Below are positions 61,148-64,000 of a stretch of 64,000 bases of DNA, piece by piece (position 1 is the first letter of the stretch; each line of letters starts with the position of its first letter). The translations under genes were made by a program, and so were the position numbers. The notes beneath the pieces were generated by a model. The model was not told the DNA's origin. It worked only from the letters and a program-made list of their open reading frames with translations, and did not search any database. Origin of the DNA: Paenibacillus ginsengarvi (lineage in GTDB: Bacteria; Bacillota; Bacilli; Paenibacillales; NBRC-103111); NCBI RefSeq assembly GCF_003626695.1, contig NZ_RBAH01000001.1, positions 575,711 to 639,710 of the forward strand, read 5' to 3'.

Positions 61148-61819
61148 TTATATGAAGTTGGCGACAAACTTGCTCAGTTCGTAGATGATGTCTCCTCCAA
61201 GATTAAACAGCGGCTGGATCGTATATCGCGATAAAACCGGGATAAACACGATGAGCAAAAAGACGAATATCCCCCACTGTTCGTATTGCGCCATCTTGAT
61301 CCGTACTCTTGTCGGCGCCAAATCCTCGATAATCCGGTAGCCGTCGAGCGGCGGGAGCGGAATCAGGTTGAAAATAAACAACACGATATTCAGTTCGACC
61401 AGCCGGCGCAAAAATAGCTCGATCGCCGCCAGCACGCCGTCCGATGCCCCGTTGAAAAAACCGGCAGCGTATATATGAAATAAAACAACTCCGATAAAGG
61501 CCATAACGAAATTGCTCAGCGGACCGACAGCCGATACGACGATGCCCATCAGCCGCGGATTTTTGAAATTCCCCCGATTTACGGGCACGGGCTTCGCCCA
61601 GCCGAAACCGGCGATCAGGATGAGAAGCGTACCCAGAACGTCCAGATGCACCCGCGGGTTCAGCGTCACGCGGCCGAGCTGCTTGGCGGTAGGATCGCCG
61701 AACTTGTATGCCGCGTACGCATGGGCAAACTCATGCACCGTAAAGGCAATGACGAGAACGATAAGTATAAATGGCAGTTCCTCCAGCGGATACCGCAGAA
61801 AACTGTTTATTCCCTCCAC
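61148..61819 (-). CDS. Site-2 protease-like M50 metalloprotease
   Basis: 223 residues from a GTG with AAGGAGGGG upstream. Six hydrophobic segments; the zinc-binding HEFAHAYAAYKFGDPTAKQLGR is in the first long helix, and the third ligand NLIPLPPLDGYRI near the end, so the active site is complete. The small form without PDZ domain resembles B. subtilis YwhC. Such enzymes cleave within membrane helices, but no substrate is known. It sits between prmA and rsmE. Confidence 0.93.
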   Translation of the reverse strand: MEGINSFLRYPLEELPFILIVLVIAFTVHEFAHAYAAYKFGDPTAKQLGRVTLNPRVHLDVLGTLLILIAGFGWAKPVPVNRGNFKNPRLMGIVVSAVGPLSNFVMAFIGVVLFHIYAAGFFNGASDGVLAAIELFLRRLVELNIVLFIFNLIPLPPLDGYRIIEDLAPTRVRIKMAQYEQWGIFVFLLIVFIPVLSRYTIQPLFNLGGDIIYELSKFVANFI

Positions 61820-61831
61820 CGATTCCCCTCC

Positions 61832-62806
61832 TTATCGTTTTTTCGCGACGATCGCGACCCAGTCCTGATCCCGCTCGATTCGTTCGATCTCAAAGCCGGC
61901 GCGCCGAAGACCTTCTTGCACATCCGCTTCCTTCGTCTTATAAATGCCCGATGTAATATAGGTTCCACCGGATTCCAGCACCTCGTATACGTCATCCGTG
62001 AAAAGCAATATAACCTCAGCCAAAATGTTCGCTACGACGAGCTTGACCGGTACGTTTACGCCCACATCGGCAGAAGCTCCGGCGCTGCGAAGCACGCCCA
62101 GCAGATCGCTCTCCATAACCGTGACGCTGCCTTCGACGCCGTTCAGACGAACGTTCTCGTTCGCGCTCGTGACGGCAACCGGATCGAGATCAAGCGCGAG
62201 CACGCGGCTGGCCCCAAGCCTCGCGGCGGCAATCGCCAGCACACCCGAGCCCGTACCGACGTCGATCAGCTCGATTCCCGGCGCGACCTCCTGCTCCAGC
62301 GTACGCAAGCATAACGAGGTGGTCGGATGGGTGCCCGTTCCAAACGCCATGCCCGGGTCCAGCTCGAGTATGATCTCGTCCGGGCTTTCCGGCTCGTATG
62401 TCTCCCAGGTCGGCTTGATCGTCAATCGGTTGGAGATGCGCATCGGTTTGTAATACTGCTTCCACGAATGCGCCCAATCTTCTTCGTCGACGACGCGCGA
62501 CTTGATCTCGGCTTTGCCGACGTCATAACCCAGCTCGTCCCGTACAAACGCTACATGCTCCTCCAATTGGCGAATCAGCTCCGCCGTATTGTCCGGGTCG
62601 GCGAAATAAGCCTGCACGACGGCCTCGCCCTCCGGTATATCGTTCAGCGGCGTATCGTACAGCTGTCCAAGCGACGTATCGCGCTCTTTATTCAAAGTCC
62701 CGGACTCCTCGATTGTCACGCCGCCGGCGCCCATCTCGTGGAACGCGGTTGCGACCAGCTCGGCGACCTCCTCGCGGGTATGTATCGATATTTCATGCCA
62801 AAGCAT
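61832..62806 (-). CDS. prmA: Ribosomal protein L11 methyltransferase
   Basis: 324 residues with GGGGG before the ATG. N-terminal substrate domain (MLWHEISIHTREEVAELVATAFHEMGAGGVTIEE), then motif I IELIDVGTGSGVLAIAAARLGA, VLALDLDPVAV, VVANILAEVIL and SGIYKTKEADV. It trimethylates ribosomal protein L11 on lysines and the N-terminus. It heads the prmA-M50-rsmE-mtaB run. In B. subtilis dnaJ lies upstream; here the 71-residue frame and an IS element follow instead. Confidence 0.96.
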   Translation of the reverse strand: MLWHEISIHTREEVAELVATAFHEMGAGGVTIEESGTLNKERDTSLGQLYDTPLNDIPEGEAVVQAYFADPDNTAELIRQLEEHVAFVRDELGYDVGKAEIKSRVVDEEDWAHSWKQYYKPMRISNRLTIKPTWETYEPESPDEIILELDPGMAFGTGTHPTTSLCLRTLEQEVAPGIELIDVGTGSGVLAIAAARLGASRVLALDLDPVAVTSANENVRLNGVEGSVTVMESDLLGVLRSAGASADVGVNVPVKLVVANILAEVILLFTDDVYEVLESGGTYITSGIYKTKEADVQEGLRRAGFEIERIERDQDWVAIVAKKR

Positions 62807-62865
62807 TTTTTTGTCCCCCTACCGTCATATGTGCAGCTTGTCTGTATCGCTAACAATTCCGTTCC

Positions 62866-62895
62866 ATTGTACACTATTCCGGAGTCTCTAGTAAA
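62866..62895 (-). promoter_or_regulatory. Putative sigma-A promoter of prmA
   Basis: Minus strand -35 TTTACT (62890-62895), 18-bp spacer, -10 TACAAT (62866-62871), 59 bp before the start. Only a moderate match at -35. Confidence 0.5.
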
Positions 62896-63013
62896 ACGGC
62901 CACGCCGCCCGTAAGCGTCCGGATCGGATGTCCCGGCACAAAAAGGGGATGATCGAGCCCCGACTGTTTGGTACAATGATACAATCCTCACTGCAACCAA
63001 AGGAGATGTTCGA

Positions 63014-63229
63014 ATGAGCCGCAACCAGCGTTTATTGACGGACCGGGATTTTACGGAGGCGATGGAACGGGAATCCGCCATCCGAGTGTTCAAGGACGAT
63101 CTGATGATCGATTCCGGGGGCATTGTAATCCGGTTCGATAACGACACCGTCGTCATCCAATCCGGCGTAAGCGAGCTTGCCTATCACGAGAGAAGCTCGT
63201 GCGAATTTTTCGAGATGAGGAAGGCTTGA
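63014..63229 (+). CDS. Small uncharacterised protein
   Basis: 71 residues; ATG after AAAGGAG. Soluble, mixed charge: RNQRLLTDRDFTEAMERES, then a likely beta hairpin (IVIRFDNDTVVIQSG) and SCEFFEMRKA. No family recognised. It is divergent from prmA; TACAAT-like -10 sequences occur at about 62970-62986. The clear ribosome binding site supports translation. It stands 75 bp before the probable IS end. Confidence 0.6.
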   Translation: MSRNQRLLTDRDFTEAMERESAIRVFKDDLMIDSGGIVIRFDNDTVVIQSGVSELAYHERSSCEFFEMRKA

Positions 63230-63302
63230 GACGGAGCAGAAACCGCACAACACTTGGCTAATCGTTTTTTCCCTTACCAACAAGAAAAAGGGGCTTCTCG
63301 AA

Positions 63303-63329
63303 TCTAAACTGGTCCCTTAGTCAAGGACA
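63303..63329. repeat. Probable terminal inverted repeat of the IS3 element
   Basis: TAAACTGGTCCCTTAGTCAA and the following GGACACAT resemble the ends of IS3-family elements of Bacilli. It lies just past the transposase stop. The other end is outside the window, so this cannot be proved here. Confidence 0.5.
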
Positions 63330-63344
63330 CATAGAAAAAAAGAG

Positions 63345-64000
63345 TTAGGCCGGACTTAAGAGATGATTCCTGTATTGTACAGGAGTCATCTTTTTTAACC
63401 CCCATTGGTATCTGTGATTGTTGTAATAGTGAATGTAGCGGTTAATCTCCTGTTGCAATTCCGCCAACGTTGTAAAGTTCCTACTCTTCACGTGATCCTT
63501 TAAATGCCCAAAGAAGGATTCCTGAGGCGCGTTATCCCAGCAATTACCACGCCGTGACATGGATTGTCCGAGGCCTACCTTTCGCAATAATTTCTGGTAC
63601 ATTGGACTTGTGTAGTGGCTTCCTTGATCGGAGTGAATAAACGCATCCTTTTGGAGTTTCAGACGTCGTTGTCTCTTTAGTAATTTAATGGTATCTGTAG
63701 CCAGGCTCAATTGGAGGGTGGTAGAAAAGTTATGAGCTAACAGCTCACCCGAGGCCGCATCCAGAATGGTGGACAAATAGGCCGTCTGCGATTTGCCATA
63801 CGGAAGGTAGGTGATATCGGTAAGCATGGCGAGTCCCGGTATGCCCTTCTTGAAATCCCTCTGCAGTTGGTTTGGGACTATACGGTGTTCCAAAGTAGCT
63901 TTTGCCATTCGTCGATACGGGTTTGGTCGGCGGTGTGGACATACGAGGTTCAACTTCTTCATGAGTCTTTTGATTCGTTTGAGATTGAACACGGTGGCAT
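63345..64000 (-). mobile_element. IS3-family transposase OrfB, N-terminus beyond window
   Basis: 217 residues are visible and the frame stays open through 64000. The DDE triad appears complete: Asp in MLTDITYLPYGK, Asp in FIHSDQGSHYTS and Glu in NAPQESFFGHLKDHV. The pattern SMSRRGNCWDNAPQES and closing YNNHRYQWGLKKMTPVQYRNHL are IS3/IS150 hallmarks. OrfA and the frameshift region should be to the right. No break is seen, so the element could be active. Confidence 0.93.

Overview
The window looks like chromosomal DNA of a Gram-positive, endospore-forming bacterium of the Paenibacillaceae type (Paenibacillus, Cohnella or a close relative). The evidence is the gene order prmA-rsmE-mtaB-yqeW ... 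rpsU-yqeY-nfeD-floA-(yqfB position)-yqfC-yqfD-phoH-pgpH-ybeY-dgkA-cdd-era-yqzL-recO-ppsR-yqxD-dnaG-rpoD-trmK-yqfO, which matches the Bacillus yqe/yqf region, the sporulation genes yqfC and yqfD, a bacillithiol deacetylase with its YojF partner, and strong purine-rich ribosome binding sites with frequent GTG and TTG starts. Nearly all core genes are on the minus strand, so the core reads from high to low coordinates.

Layout from left to right. 1-3.7 kb: an ABC export cassette (permease cut by the window edge, ATPase, large secreted/membrane protein), joined by 4-bp overlaps. 4-7.2 kb: a TerC metal exporter and the thiI/nifZ 4-thiouridine pair. 7.3-9.8 kb: a lytic transglycosylase and small membrane or cysteine-rich proteins. 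9.9-12.4 kb: a subtilisin-like protease gene bracketed by copies of a short hairpin repeat. 12.5-12.9 kb: RNase P RNA with type A-like features. 13-21.3 kb: yqfO, trmK, a membrane protein, rpoD, dnaG, yqxD, ppsR, recO and yqzL. 21.4-28.8 kb: the era to yqfC operon. 28.9-33.9 kb: a sugar dehydrogenase lipoprotein, a yqfB-position protein, floA, nfeD, yqeY and rpsU.

34-56.6 kb is an accessory stretch lying between rpsU and mtaB, which are almost adjacent in B. subtilis: HIT protein, unknown protein, Xaa-Pro peptidase, methyltransferase, divergent GH35 beta-galactosidase and AraC regulator, a GGDEF-EAL cyclic di-GMP protein, addB-addA recombination helicase/nuclease, a YdeI/OmdA-like protein, a MarR-MFS efflux pair, a LacI regulator, yojF-bshB2 and an RlmI-like methyltransferase. 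56.7-62.8 kb returns to the core with yqeW (inverted), deoC, a Nudix hydrolase, mtaB, rsmE, an M50 protease and prmA. The right edge carries an IS3-family transposase running out of the window.

The least explained material is a family of short repeats with CCCC(A/G)CAAAGT ... ACTTTGCGGGG arms at four loci. One copy holds an inverted copy of the same family in its loop, and another holds an 87-bp insert with its own 11-bp inverted repeats. Other points of interest are a diacylglycerol/undecaprenol kinase fused to what looks like a catalytically dead PAP2 domain, the type A-like RNase P RNA, the ABC export cassette, and several well-defined inverted repeats at promoters. I found no CRISPR array, tRNA, rRNA or prophage. 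All assignments are from reading the sequence; no database search was run.
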